From assembly GCF_041438865.1 (NCBI RefSeq), contig NZ_CP109450.1, forward strand, positions 992,001 through 1,056,000: a DNA stretch of 64,000 nt, written 5' to 3'. Of the stretch, positions 1 to 9,654 are shown one piece after another (within the stretch, counting starts at the first letter, position 1; every line of letters begins with the position of its first letter). A program made the translations under genes and the position numbers. A model generated the notes under the pieces. It saw only the letters and a program-made list of their open reading frames with translations, was not told the DNA's origin and did no database searches. The DNA is from Streptomyces sp. NBC_01471 (GTDB lineage: Bacteria; Actinomycetota; Actinomycetes; Streptomycetales; Streptomycetaceae).

Positions 1-1
1 G

Positions 2-337
2 CTCGCCCACACCTCAGCGCCCGAGGTCCGCGCGCTGCTCGCGAGGACCGGCATGCCGGCCGCGACCGAGAAGACGATCACCACACCCGAGGGGTTCCTG
101 GACGCGCTGGAGGTCGTACGCCGGGCCGGGTACGCGGTGGACGACAACGAGCAGGAGATCGGTGTCCGCTGCCTCGCGGTGCCGGTGCCCAACTCCCCCA
201 CGGCCGCCGCGATCTCGATCTCCGGTCCGGCAGGCCGGGTGACGGAGGAGGCGACCGAGCGGATCGTGCCGATCCTCCAGGGCATCGCCCAGGAGCTCTC
301 GGCCACGCTCGCGAGCGCGGGAACCCAGCAGGTCTGA
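2..337 (+). CDS. allR: IclR-family transcriptional regulator, C-terminal part (probable AllR), partial
   Basis: The frame is open from the window edge, so only the last 111 residues are present. They match the effector-binding half of IclR regulators: the segment with AVPVPN, then AAISISGP, then a helix ending ELSATLASAG. The DNA-binding N-terminus lies outside the window. IclR proteins bind short palindromes as dimers or tetramers and are released by small carboxylates. In Streptomyces coelicolor the IclR regulator beside malate synthase is AllR, repressor of allantoin and glyoxylate genes. The same neighbourhood here and the tandem palindromes at aceB, hyi and gcl make AllR the best identity, but that is inferred from context. 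The family call is firm. Confidence 0.75.
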   Translation, partial: LAHTSAPEVRALLARTGMPAATEKTITTPEGFLDALEVVRRAGYAVDDNEQEIGVRCLAVPVPNSPTAAAISISGPAGRVTEEATERIVPILQGIAQELSATLASAGTQQV

Positions 338-463
338 TCCGGCCGGGGACCTGGCGGCCCGGCCGGACACGGACACCGGCGGACCGGCTCGGACGCCGGG
401 ACGCCCGGACCCGGTCGGGTCCGGTCCGGAATCCTGCGGGTCCGGTGCCTATCGGTCCGCGGC

Positions 464-1141
464 TCAGCCGACCGGCACGGTGAGCCGCCCGTCGGCCATC
501 GACACCGTCCGGTCCATCCGGTCCAGGTGCGTGTGGTCGTGGGTGACCAGCACCGTCGCGGTCCCGCGGGCCCGGGTCAGCGTCACCAGCAGGTCCAGCA
601 CACCCGCGCCGCGCTCGTGGTCGAGGGCGCTGGTGGGCTCGTCCACCAGGAGCACCGACGGCTCGTTCATCAGGGCACGCGCGATGTTGACGCGCTGCCG
701 CTGACCGCCGGAGAGCTGGTGCGGGCGCCTGCCCGCCTGGTCCGCGAGGCCCACCGTGTCCAGCAAATCCACCGCACGCTCGCGGACTTGAGCGGCGGAC
801 CGGCCCGAGAGATGCGCCATCACCTGGAGCTGCTCGGCGGCCGTCAGGGCGGGAAGCAGATTCGGCTGCTGGAAGACGATGCCGATGCGTTCGCGCCGGA
901 GCGCCGCCTTTCCGGCGCGGCTCAGCGAGGCCGTGTCCGCCCCGTCGACAACCACCCGGCCCCGCTCCGGGGTCACCAGCGTCGCGGCCACAGCCAGCAG
1001 GCTGGACTTGCCGGAGCCGGACGGTCCGACCACCGCCGTCAGCGAACCGGCCGGGACATCGAGGGTCACCGCGTCCAGCGCGACCACCCGGCCGTCCCCG
1101 TCGGGGTAGGTCAGCGTCACGTCGTCGAGGGTCAGGGTCAT
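464..1141 (-). CDS. ABC transporter ATP-binding protein (MacB/LolD-like)
   Basis: A 225-residue ATPase with all core motifs: Walker A GPSGSGKS at about 39-46, Q-loop near 91, signature LSGGQ at 143-147, Walker B VLLVDEP at 163-169 and the switch histidine in VTHDH near 201. It would power the FtsX-type permease encoded just upstream on the same strand. The permease stop and this ATG overlap as ATGA (1138-1141), so the pair is translationally coupled. It lies divergent from a histidine kinase/response regulator pair, an arrangement typical of exporters induced by cell-envelope stress or antimicrobial peptides. The substrate cannot be read from the sequence. Confidence 0.93.
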   Translation of the reverse strand: MTLTLDDVTLTYPDGDGRVVALDAVTLDVPAGSLTAVVGPSGSGKSSLLAVAATLVTPERGRVVVDGADTASLSRAGKAALRRERIGIVFQQPNLLPALTAAEQLQVMAHLSGRSAAQVRERAVDLLDTVGLADQAGRRPHQLSGGQRQRVNIARALMNEPSVLLVDEPTSALDHERGAGVLDLLVTLTRARGTATVLVTHDHTHLDRMDRTVSMADGRLTVPVG

Positions 1142-2181
1142 CGTGCGCTCCCGAGAGCGGTCAGCGGGTCGACGGCGGTGATCCGCCGGATGGACAGAGC
1201 GGCGCCGAGCACGCCGAGGGCGACGATCACGGCGGCGGGGAGCACCGCGGTCAGCGGGTCGAGCACGAAGGGGACGCTCCCCGGCACGACAGCACCGATC
1301 CCGGCGGCAAGGGCCGTGCCCAGCAGTGTCCCGGCCAGCAGCATCAGCACCGCCTGGCCGAGCGCGTCGCGCAGCAGATACGGGGTGGAGGCACCCAGCG
1401 CCTTCAGCACGGCGATGTCCCCGCTGCGCTGGATGGTCCAGACCGTGAAGAACGCGCCTATCACCATGGCCGAGATGACGAACAGGAAGCCGCGCATCAG
1501 CTGGAGCGAGCCGTTCTCCGCACGGTAGGAGGGGAGCGCGCTCAGCGAGCCGTCCAGGGTGAGCGTCTTCGTACCGGCCGCCCGGTCTCCCGCGCCGAGG
1601 TCCGCCCCGCCGGTGGTGGTCAGAGCGACCACGCTGGCGTGCTCCCCCGCGTGGAGCGAGGTCCACGCGACGGGGGTGTGACTGTACGAGTCGTCCCCGG
1701 CGACCGCGGTCACCGTGAGCTTCCTGCCGGACAGCGTGACGGTGTCCCCGGCCGCCGCGCCCAGGTCGTCCGCTGCGCCCCTGGACAGCACCACTCCGGA
1801 TGGCCCGGGCTCCGCGGGCGCCAGACCCGAGCCGGGCCGCACCGCGAACGCGGAGACCGCGGCCGTGCGGCTGCCCGCCTCCGCGTTGCCGGTGCCGATG
1901 GCGAGGGGCTGTGCGCTCTTCACCCCCGGCTGTGCGGCCCAGGTGCGCCAGGCGCTCCGCGGCAGCTGCGATCCGGTGAAGGACGCGGACTGGCCCGGCG
2001 GCGGCGCGGCGAAGGCCAGATGGTCGGCGGACAGTCCGGTGACGGCCGACGTGTTGTCCCTGGCCAGCCCGGCGGTCAGCCCCGACAGCAGTCCGACCAG
2101 CAGCGTGATGAGCACGATGACCGTGCCCATCAGGGCAAACCGGCCCCGGGCGAATCTCAGATCTCTCCATGCGACGAACAT
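1138..2181 (-). CDS. FtsX-like ABC transporter permease
   Basis: A 347-residue membrane protein with the MacB/FtsX layout: one N-terminal transmembrane segment (about 15-37, preceded by the family-typical opening AWRDLRFARGR), a large extracytoplasmic domain (about 40-215), and three C-terminal transmembrane helices (about 225-340). The start MFVAWRDL was chosen because an in-frame extension upstream would run into the divergent promoter region and lacks permease character. It overlaps the ATPase gene by four bases. Known relatives export peptides, lipoproteins or macrolides, or act as mechanical transducers. Expression is probably controlled by the divergent two-component system. Confidence 0.9.
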   Translation of the reverse strand: MFVAWRDLRFARGRFALMGTVIVLITLLVGLLSGLTAGLARDNTSAVTGLSADHLAFAAPPPGQSASFTGSQLPRSAWRTWAAQPGVKSAQPLAIGTGNAEAGSRTAAVSAFAVRPGSGLAPAEPGPSGVVLSRGAADDLGAAAGDTVTLSGRKLTVTAVAGDDSYSHTPVAWTSLHAGEHASVVALTTTGGADLGAGDRAAGTKTLTLDGSLSALPSYRAENGSLQLMRGFLFVISAMVIGAFFTVWTIQRSGDIAVLKALGASTPYLLRDALGQAVLMLLAGTLLGTALAAGIGAVVPGSVPFVLDPLTAVLPAAVIVALGVLGAALSIRRITAVDPLTALGSAR

Positions 2182-2260
2182 GTGCCCAACCCTGCGGGCA
2201 CCGGGGGCCCGTGGGCATCGCGCCACGGATGGCTCCGCACGGATCAAAAGACGGAGCCGG

Positions 2261-2278
2261 CAATCAAACTTTCGATTG
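2261..2278. promoter_or_regulatory. Inverted repeat in the permease/histidine-kinase divergent promoter
   Basis: CAATC and GATTG half-sites are separated by eight bases in the 135-bp gap between the divergent permease and kinase genes, about 40 bp before the kinase start. It is AT-rich compared with its surroundings. A response-regulator operator is plausible but inferred. Confidence 0.4.
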
Positions 2279-2316
2279 AGGGCGTTCCGGGACGATCCGC
2301 CTACGCTGGAAGGATC

Positions 2317-3522
2317 ATGGATCCCCGTGCACTGACCCCCGCGCTGCTCGTCCTGCGGCTCTGCCTCCACCTGCTGATGGCGGGGCTGCTGGTGCTGGCC
2401 GCCGCACGGGCGGTGGCCGGGCACGCGTCGAACGCGCCCGCGGTGGTGGCGGCGGCCGCGGTGCTGGGCGCGGTGTACGCGGCGGGCACGGTCTGGCCCC
2501 CGGTACGGACCTCCCGCACGGCCGCCGCCGTCTGGCTCGGTGTGCTGGGGCTCGCGTGGGCGGGGCTGCTCGTGCTCTCCCCGGACGGGCTGTGGGTGGC
2601 GTTCCCGCTGTACTTCCTCCAGCTGCATCTGCTGCCGGTGCGCTGGTCGGTGCCCGTGGTCGTCGTCACCGCGGGCGCGGCCATCGCCGCGTACGTGGGG
2701 CACGGGGCAGCACTGAATCCGGGTGCCTTCATCGGGCCGCTGCTCGGTGCGGCGGTGGCCGTGGCCACCGTACTCGGCTACCAGGTGCTCTACCGCGAGA
2801 GCGAGAGCCGCCGCCGGCTCATCGAGGAGCTGATCGCGACCCGGGCCGAACTCGCCGATGCCGAGCGGACCGCGGGCACGCTCGCCGAACGGGAGCGGCT
2901 CGCCCGGGAGATCCACGACACGCTCGCCCAGGGACTCTCCTCCATCCAGCTGCTGCTGCGGGCCGCCGGGCGCACCCTGCCCGCCGACGCGCCGGCCGCC
3001 GCCCACATCGAACAGGCCAGGCAGGCCGCACAGGACAACCTGGCCGAGGCCCGCCGCTTCGTACGGGCGCTGTCGCCGCCCACGCTGGAGCACGGTTCGC
3101 TGGCGGCCGCGCTCGACCGCCTGTGCGCGGGCGGGCCCGGGCCGCGGGTCCGCTTCTCCACCAGCGGCACTCCGGTCGCGCTGCCCACACCGTACGAGGT
3201 GGCGCTGTTACGTATCGCGCAGTCGGCGCTCGCCAACACCGTCCGGCACGCCGGGGCGTCCCGCGCCGAGATCACGCTGAGCTTCATGGGGACCGCTGTC
3301 GCCCTGGACGTCGTCGACGACGGCTCGGGCTTCGATCCGCTGCTCGCCGGTACCGCGTCCGGCGACGGCGGTTTCGGGCTGCCCGCCATGCGCTCGCGCG
3401 TCGAGTCCCTGGGCGGCACCTTCGCCGTCGAGTCCACACCGGGCCAGGGGACGGCCGTGGCGGTCACGCTGCCGCTGCCCGATTCCGAAGAGGTGCCCGC
3501 GTCCGAAGGGGTGTCCCGATGA
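2317..3522 (+). CDS. Two-component sensor histidine kinase (HisKA_3/NarL-type)
   Basis: A 401-residue kinase. About 170 N-terminal residues hold five or six hydrophobic helices with almost no loops, so it may sense within the membrane. Next comes a HisKA_3 dimerisation domain with phospho-acceptor H200 in REIHDTLAQGL, then an HATPase with an N-box around residue 305, the DDGSGF G1 box, and GFGLPAMRSR near the end. The ATG at 2317 has GGAAGG six bases upstream. The stop overlaps the response-regulator start as ATGA. It resembles LiaS/VraS-like envelope-stress sensors. The divergent ABC exporter is the likely output or sensing partner. Confidence 0.93.
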   Translation: MDPRALTPALLVLRLCLHLLMAGLLVLAAARAVAGHASNAPAVVAAAAVLGAVYAAGTVWPPVRTSRTAAAVWLGVLGLAWAGLLVLSPDGLWVAFPLYFLQLHLLPVRWSVPVVVVTAGAAIAAYVGHGAALNPGAFIGPLLGAAVAVATVLGYQVLYRESESRRRLIEELIATRAELADAERTAGTLAERERLAREIHDTLAQGLSSIQLLLRAAGRTLPADAPAAAHIEQARQAAQDNLAEARRFVRALSPPTLEHGSLAAALDRLCAGGPGPRVRFSTSGTPVALPTPYEVALLRIAQSALANTVRHAGASRAEITLSFMGTAVALDVVDDGSGFDPLLAGTASGDGGFGLPAMRSRVESLGGTFAVESTPGQGTAVAVTLPLPDSEEVPASEGVSR

Positions 3523-4163
3523 CGATCCGGCTGCTGCTCGCCGACGACCATCCGGTGGTCCGGGCCGGGCTGCGCGCCGTCCTCGACACCGAACCCGGAT
3601 TCCGGGTGTCCGGGGAGGCGGCGACCGCCGAACAGGCCGTGGAGCTGGCCGCGTCGGGAGAGTTCGACGTCGTCCTGATGGATCTCCAGTTCGGCGCGGG
3701 CATGCACGGCGCGGAGGCCACAGCCGTCATCGCCGCCGTCGAAGGAGCACCCCGGGTCCTGGTGCTGACGACGTACGACACGGACGCGGACATCCTGGCC
3801 GCGGTCGAGGCCGGTGCGAGCGGCTATCTGCTGAAGGACGCGCCACCGGAGGAACTGGCCGCCGCCGTGCGGACGGCGGCGGCGGGCCGCTCGGCGCTGG
3901 CGCCCGCAGTGGCGCACCGGTTGATGGACCGGATGCGCACGCCGGGCGAGTCGCTCACCCGGCGGGAGCTGGAGGTGCTGCAGCTGGTCGGGGACGGTCT
4001 GTCGAACCAGCAGATCAGCAAGGCGCTGTTCCTCAGCCAGGCGACGGTGAAGTCCCATCTGGTGCACATCTACGCGAAGCTGGGTGTCGACTCCCGTACG
4101 TCCGCGGTGGCCGCGGCCTCGGCACGGCGGCTCATCCGTCGTGCCGGTGGCTCAGCACATTGA
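3519..4163 (+). CDS. NarL/LuxR-family response regulator
   Basis: A 214-residue regulator with a receiver domain (acidic pair ADD at 8-10, phospho-acceptor D55 in LMDLQ, conserved K in YLLKD near 105) and a C-terminal LuxR-type helix-turn-helix (about 145-205, LTRRELEVLQL then QATVKSHLVHIYAKL). Cognate partner of the kinase, whose gene it overlaps by four bases. Its last 32 bases overlap the 3' end of the convergent VOC gene, so no terminator lies between them. The probable target is the divergent ABC operon. Confidence 0.95.
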   Translation: MTIRLLLADDHPVVRAGLRAVLDTEPGFRVSGEAATAEQAVELAASGEFDVVLMDLQFGAGMHGAEATAVIAAVEGAPRVLVLTTYDTDADILAAVEAGASGYLLKDAPPEELAAAVRTAAAGRSALAPAVAHRLMDRMRTPGESLTRRELEVLQLVGDGLSNQQISKALFLSQATVKSHLVHIYAKLGVDSRTSAVAAASARRLIRRAGGSAH

Positions 4164-4488
4164 CGACCTTGCCGTTCGGATCGCGTACGAAGAACCGTCG
4201 TACGCCCCACTCCTCGTCGCACAGCGGGTGCACGATCTCCGCCCCGGCGGCCAGCACCGCCGCGTGCACCGCGTCCACGTCGTCCACCTCGACGGAGAGG
4301 TCGGGCTGTACGGCGGCGCTCGCGTCGTGCGTGGTGAGGGTGATCTGCGCGGTGGGGTTGACGGACGAGGCGAGCGTCATGACCCAGCCGTGGTTCATGA
4401 CCTCGCCGAGCCCGAGCAGACCGTAGAAGTCCCGGCTCTCCGCCATGGCGTGCGTCGTGATGTCCGGCACCACTCTGCGGACGGACAT
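4132..4488 (-). CDS. VOC-superfamily (glyoxalase/bleomycin-resistance-like) protein
   Basis: 118 residues with the paired beta-alpha-beta-beta-beta modules of the vicinal oxygen chelate fold: TTHAMAESRDFY at the N-terminus, LSVEVDDVDAVHAAV in the middle, and the ending RRFFVRDPNGKVVNVL typical of the last strand. Function is unknown; relatives bind antibiotics or act as dioxygenases or isomerases. Its ATG shares one base with the stop of the preceding 107-residue gene (TGATG), so the two are co-transcribed. Confidence 0.85.
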   Translation of the reverse strand: MSVRRVVPDITTHAMAESRDFYGLLGLGEVMNHGWVMTLASSVNPTAQITLTTHDASAAVQPDLSVEVDDVDAVHAAVLAAGAEIVHPLCDEEWGVRRFFVRDPNGKVVNVLSHRHDG

Positions 4489-4811
4489 CAGGAGGCCGAT
4501 CCGAACAGCTCCACCGCGTTCCGTACCTCCGAGAGCGAGACCGCGAGTGCGCTGACCGAGCCGATCGCCCCGGCGACCAGCAGCAACGAGCGACGCAGCC
4601 GCAGGATTTCCGGCACTCCGCTGCGGGCCATCTCCTCCAGGGCCGCCAGTTCGTCCTCGGCGATGGCCCGGTCCGGGAACTGGGCCGGATGGGCGCCCAG
4701 TTCACGGCGGAGCCGGGAGACGGAGGAACTGAGCTCCGTCACCCGCGGGTCCTCACCGGTGCCCGTTACGCGCTTCTGCCCCGCACTTCGCAACAAAGTT
4801 CCCCCTCGCAC
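4488..4811 (-). CDS. Conserved Streptomyces protein, DUF5955-like
   Basis: 107 residues, mostly helical. A charged N-terminal part carries the conserved run SRLRRELGAHPAQFPDR, then EDELAALEEMA, then a hydrophobic helix (LLLVAGAIGSVSALAVSL) near the C-terminus that could touch the membrane. I recognise the pattern as the DUF5955 family, widespread in Streptomyces and without known function. An internal GTG (VTGTGEDP) is an alternative start. Co-transcribed with the VOC gene that follows. Confidence 0.7.
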   Translation of the reverse strand: MRGGTLLRSAGQKRVTGTGEDPRVTELSSSVSRLRRELGAHPAQFPDRAIAEDELAALEEMARSGVPEILRLRRSLLLVAGAIGSVSALAVSLSEVRNAVELFGSAS

Positions 4812-4990
4812 AACTCTGTGCTGATTATCCCTACGGTTGATCGACCGTGTGGCGCTGGTCGGACACCGCGGGTCACGAGTCAGTTAACGCCACCGCGCGT
4901 CGTTCTCGCCACTCCACAGCGGGAATTCAGCCGGACGGGGTGGTGTCCATGAGGTATCCAGTCCTGATGCGATACGAAGGCGGAACCGAA

Positions 4991-5647
4991 GTGAACAACC
5001 CGGACACAGATGCCCCCCGGCCAGGAGATGTCCTCCGCCCAGGGCCGGAGCGCACGGCCGGACCGGTGGTCGCCGGCCTGCTGCTCGCGGCCGGTGGCGG
5101 GCGGCGGCTGGGCGGCCGCCCGAAGGCCCTGCTGGAGCACCGCGGCCGGCCGCTGGTCGAGCACGCGGTCCGGGTACTGCGCGAGGGCGGGTGCGGTCCG
5201 GTGCATGTCGTACTGGGTGCCGCCGCGGACGACGTACGCAAGCGGGCCGAACTGTCCGGATGCGTACTGGCCGACAACCCCCGGTGGGAGGAGGGCATGG
5301 GGTCGTCGCTGCGCGCCGGACTCGCGTCGCTCGCGGGGTCGGGTGCGGACGCCGCCCTCGTCCTGCTGGTGGACCAGCCGGGGATCGGGGCGGCGGCGGT
5401 GGCCCGGGTACGGGAGGCGGGCGGCGCCGCGACGAGCCTGGTGGCGGCCTCGTACGAAGGGAAGCGCGGCCACCCTGTCCTCTTCGGCGCCGACCGCTGG
5501 GCGGACATCGCGGCGACGGCGGTCGGGGACCGCGGGGCCCGCAGCTACCTCAAGGCCCACCAGGAGTCGATCATGCTCGTGGAGTGCTCCGACATCGCCG
5601 AGGAGTACGACATCGACACGGTCGAAGACCTGTTCCACTTGGAGTGA
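4991..5647 (+). CDS. MobA/MocA-like NTP transferase
   Basis: A 218-residue nucleotidyltransferase with the MobA-type signature LAAGGGRRLGGRPKALLEH at about 31-48 and a metal-binding LLVDQPG around 135, matching molybdenum-cofactor nucleotidyltransferases (MocA) and related NTP transferases. The GTG start at 4991 has AAGG at a suitable distance; in-frame ATGs at 4949 and 4967 are alternatives. It precedes malate synthase in the ureide locus. If it cytidylylates molybdopterin it could supply the cofactor of a xanthine dehydrogenase feeding urate into the pathway, but that role is inferred from position. Confidence 0.75.
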   Translation: MNNPDTDAPRPGDVLRPGPERTAGPVVAGLLLAAGGGRRLGGRPKALLEHRGRPLVEHAVRVLREGGCGPVHVVLGAAADDVRKRAELSGCVLADNPRWEEGMGSSLRAGLASLAGSGADAALVLLVDQPGIGAAAVARVREAGGAATSLVAASYEGKRGHPVLFGADRWADIAATAVGDRGARSYLKAHQESIMLVECSDIAEEYDIDTVEDLFHLE

Positions 5648-5707
5648 CCGACCTGGCACTCTGCGACGACTTCTGTCGATCCGGAGAATCTCGATGTCAA
5701 CATAGCG

Positions 5708-5749
5708 TTGAACTTCCACCATGAGGAAACTAGTATCCACACGTCAGAA
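5708..5749 (+). promoter_or_regulatory. aceB promoter with tandem TTCC-N7-GGAA operator
   Basis: TTGAAC (5708-5713) and TAGTAT (5731-5736) are exactly 17 bp apart, a good sigma-HrdB promoter. The spacer contains TTCCACCATGAGGAA (5714-5728). A weaker copy, ATCC-N7-AGAA, begins 21 bp later at 5735 and covers the -10 end and likely start site. The same motif and spacing occur upstream of hyi and gcl. This is the probable AllR repression site. Confidence 0.7.
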
Positions 5750-5810
5750 GCGCTCTGTGTCCCACAGAGCGCCAGCGACCGTATCGCGACCCCGTGGCAC
5801 TCCGTGCCAC
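5750..5810 (+). promoter_or_regulatory. Two stable hairpins in the aceB 5' leader
   Basis: The first is a perfect 10-bp stem, GCGCTCTGTG and its complement, around a TCC loop (5750-5772). The second is a perfect 7-bp stem, GTGGCAC/GTGCCAC, also around TCC (5794-5810). Both lie downstream of the predicted start point (about 5743) and before the ribosome-binding site. No U-run follows, so they are not standard terminators; mRNA stability or a post-transcriptional role is possible. Confidence 0.5.
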
Positions 5811-5861
5811 CATGAGAGTCCTGCGGCCGCCAGATACTGCACGCTGAAGGAGTGACAGCTC

Positions 5862-7484
<1,623 letters not shown>

Positions 7485-7501
7485 GGCTCCACCACACGCC
7501 G

Positions 7502-7555
7502 AAGAAGGGACAGTCCCGGTGCCGTACGGCACCGGGACTGCCCCTTCTGTTTTTC
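7502..7555 (+). terminator. Intrinsic terminator after aceB
   Basis: CAGTCCCGGTGCC pairs perfectly with GGCACCGGGACTG around GTAC. The stem extends outward through AGAAGGG/CCCTTCT with one mismatch and is followed by TGTTTTTC. A textbook rho-independent terminator 17 bp after the stop. Confidence 0.92.
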
Positions 7556-7781
7556 TCCCCCGCAACTTCTCCCTGCGGCTTCTCCACCAGGCCGGCGGCA
7601 CAAGGCCCGGCGATCCGACCGGAGTTGGCCCCCTGGGCCCGCCCCTGTGCGGTCGGGCGCCGTCGACCGGCCCCCAGGTCATCGAACAGAGTGGGCGCAC
7701 ACAAAACGGACGGATAGCCTCCGGTTCCGCGGTCGACCGTGCGGCCCACTCCGGCAGCTAACCGGACTCCATGCCTCCGGA

Positions 7782-8075
7782 ATGCCCCCCAACCTCTCGG
7801 GCTACATGGGCCAGAAGACCGGCATCCCGTTCCCGGTCATGAGCCGTATCAGTTTCGGAGTCGGGGGCGCCCAGATCCCGGCTCTCATCCGTGGCGCCGT
7901 CGCCATCGCCTGGTTCGGCATCCAGACGTATCTCGCATCCCATGTGCTGAACGTCCTGCTGATCACCCTGCACCACCCGCTCGTCGGACTGACCGAGAAC
8001 TCCTTCCTCGGCCTGTCGACCCTCGGCTGGATCTCCTTCGGGTTCCTGTGGTGCGTGCAGATCGGCAGCATCCCT
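7782..8075 (+). pseudogene. Internal remnant of an NCS1 nucleobase/allantoin permease
   Basis: About 95 codons encode the conserved NCS1 stretch GQKTGIPFPVMSRISFG, then IPALIRGAVAIAWFGIQTYL, then LGLSTLGWISFGFLW. Full-length NCS1 transporters have about 480 residues. Here roughly 70 N-terminal residues and everything after transmembrane helix 4 or so are gone, and the frame then runs into unrelated sequence. It is a deletion remnant of a hydantoin/allantoin-type permease, left inside a ureide catabolic locus. Nothing else recognisable was seen between the aceB terminator and this fragment. Confidence 0.75.
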
Positions 8076-8124
8076 CCACGCGCGGATCTGAGACCGTGCC
8101 GCGTCCGGGTCGCCGGGCCGCGCG

Positions 8125-9654
8125 TCACGTCCAGACCGCCCCCAGCGCCACGAACCCCCCGATCAGCACGAACAGGATCGCCAGCAGCGGCCAGATGAAC
8201 CGCAGATACTTGTCGTACCCCACCTTCGCCAGCGCCACCCCGCCGATCGTGACAGCGGTCGTCGGGACCCAGAGGTTCATCCAGCCGCTCGCCGACTGCC
8301 AGGCCGTGACGACCAGGGCGCGCGACACCCCGGCGAAGTCGGCCAGCGGCGCGAGGATCGGCATGGCGAGCGTGGCGTGGCCCGAGGTCGAGGGGATCAG
8401 GAAGGCCAGCGGCAGATTGACGAGGAAGACGAAGAAGGCGAACACCGACGACGACGTGCCCGAGACCAGGCCCTCGATGGAGTGCAGCACGGTGTCCGTG
8501 ATCTGCGAGTTGTTCATGATGACCGTGACTCCGCGGGCCAGCACGATCACCAGCGCCGGGGAGATGAAGTCGGCGGCACCCTGCACGAGGGTGGCGCTCA
8601 GCCGCTGCTCGCCGAGGCGGGCCACGATCCCGACGATCACCGCGGCGACCAGGAAGAGGGCCGCCAGCTGCGGGAAGGACCAGCCCAGTTCGAACCCGTA
8701 CGGGGTGGCGCCGGCGTCTCCGGTGAGGGCGCTCGCCCAGGGGACGACCGAGAAGATCATGAACGCGAACGTCAGGGTGACGAGCACCAGGATGACCTTG
8801 TGCAGGGTGGTCAGCCGCGGGGGTTCCGCCGCCCCGGTGGCGCTCTGTTCACGGTCGCCGGGCAGGAACCCGGAGAGTGACCGCTCCGGATTCCGTCTGA
8901 CCCGTCTCGCGTAGCGGATGACGTACGCGATGGTCACCGAGGTGAGGACGATCCACATCAGCGCGCGCAGCACGATGCCGTCGCCGAGGGAGATGTCGGC
9001 CGCCGACGAGGCGACCCCGGTCGCGAAGGGGTTGACGGTGGAGCACAGCACGCCGACCCCCGCGCCCAGGATGATGGTGCCGGTCGCCACCATCCGGTCG
9101 TAGCCGAGTGCCAGCATCAGCGGGACGATCAGCCCGTAGAACCCGAGGGTCTCCTCGGCGAACCCCTCCACCGTGCCGAGGAGCGCGAAGACCAGCATCA
9201 CACCCGCGATGAGCAGCGCGCCGCGCTCGCGGAGCCGGTGCGCGAGACGCCCGATGCCGAGGTCCAGCGCACCGGTCGCGAAGACCACCGTGATGAAGGC
9301 GCCGATCGCGATGACGAAGAGGAACACACCCGCGCTGCCGTACAGTTCGCCGGCCAGACCGGGGCCGACCTGGCCGGTCTTCGCGTCCTGGACGCCGTAG
9401 AGGCCGTTGACCGGGGAGAGGAAGAGGTCGTTGAGCCGGTGGACGATCCCCCGGTCGGAGGGGACACGGTGGTACGTGCCCTGGATCGGCGCCCCGGACT
9501 TGTTCCTCTTGTAGGCGCCGGGCGGGATCAGGAAGGCCAGTGCCCAGACCGCGACGGTGACGACGGCCAGGACGGTGAGGGCACTGGGGAAGACGAACCC
9601 GCGTTTTTCCGGTGGCTTCTCGTCCGGGGCCTGCCGGGTCTGGACCGTGCTCAC
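8125..9654 (-). CDS. YfcC/DcuC-family membrane transporter
   Basis: 509 residues with about 12 hydrophobic segments. Family landmarks are FLIPPGAYKR near the N-terminus, the glycine-rich GAGVGVLCSTVNPFATGVAS, and IPSTSGHATLAMPI with ASGWMNLWVPT in the C-terminal half. YfcC proteins belong to the DcuC/arginine-ornithine-antiporter-like group and move C4-dicarboxylates, amino acids or peptides; the substrate is unknown here. The GTG start at 9654 overlaps the stop of the upstream M20-peptidase remnant (GTGA), so the two were once an operon. That pairing suggests peptide or N-acyl amino acid uptake. Confidence 0.85.
   Translation of the reverse strand: MSTVQTRQAPDEKPPEKRGFVFPSALTVLAVVTVAVWALAFLIPPGAYKRNKSGAPIQGTYHRVPSDRGIVHRLNDLFLSPVNGLYGVQDAKTGQVGPGLAGELYGSAGVFLFVIAIGAFITVVFATGALDLGIGRLAHRLRERGALLIAGVMLVFALLGTVEGFAEETLGFYGLIVPLMLALGYDRMVATGTIILGAGVGVLCSTVNPFATGVASSAADISLGDGIVLRALMWIVLTSVTIAYVIRYARRVRRNPERSLSGFLPGDREQSATGAAEPPRLTTLHKVILVLVTLTFAFMIFSVVPWASALTGDAGATPYGFELGWSFPQLAALFLVAAVIVGIVARLGEQRLSATLVQGAADFISPALVIVLARGVTVIMNNSQITDTVLHSIEGLVSGTSSSVFAFFVFLVNLPLAFLIPSTSGHATLAMPILAPLADFAGVSRALVVTAWQSASGWMNLWVPTTAVTIGGVALAKVGYDKYLRFIWPLLAILFVLIGGFVALGAVWT

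Noticed and set aside
1138..3093. Apparent 651-residue protein ending in the ABC permease
   Set aside because: The first 300 codons are antisense to the histidine kinase; permease homology starts at 2181.
7739..8914. Plus-strand frame of about 390 codons across the NCS1 fragment and the YfcC gene
   Set aside because: Its frame is not that of the NCS1 homology and most of it is antisense to the YfcC transporter.
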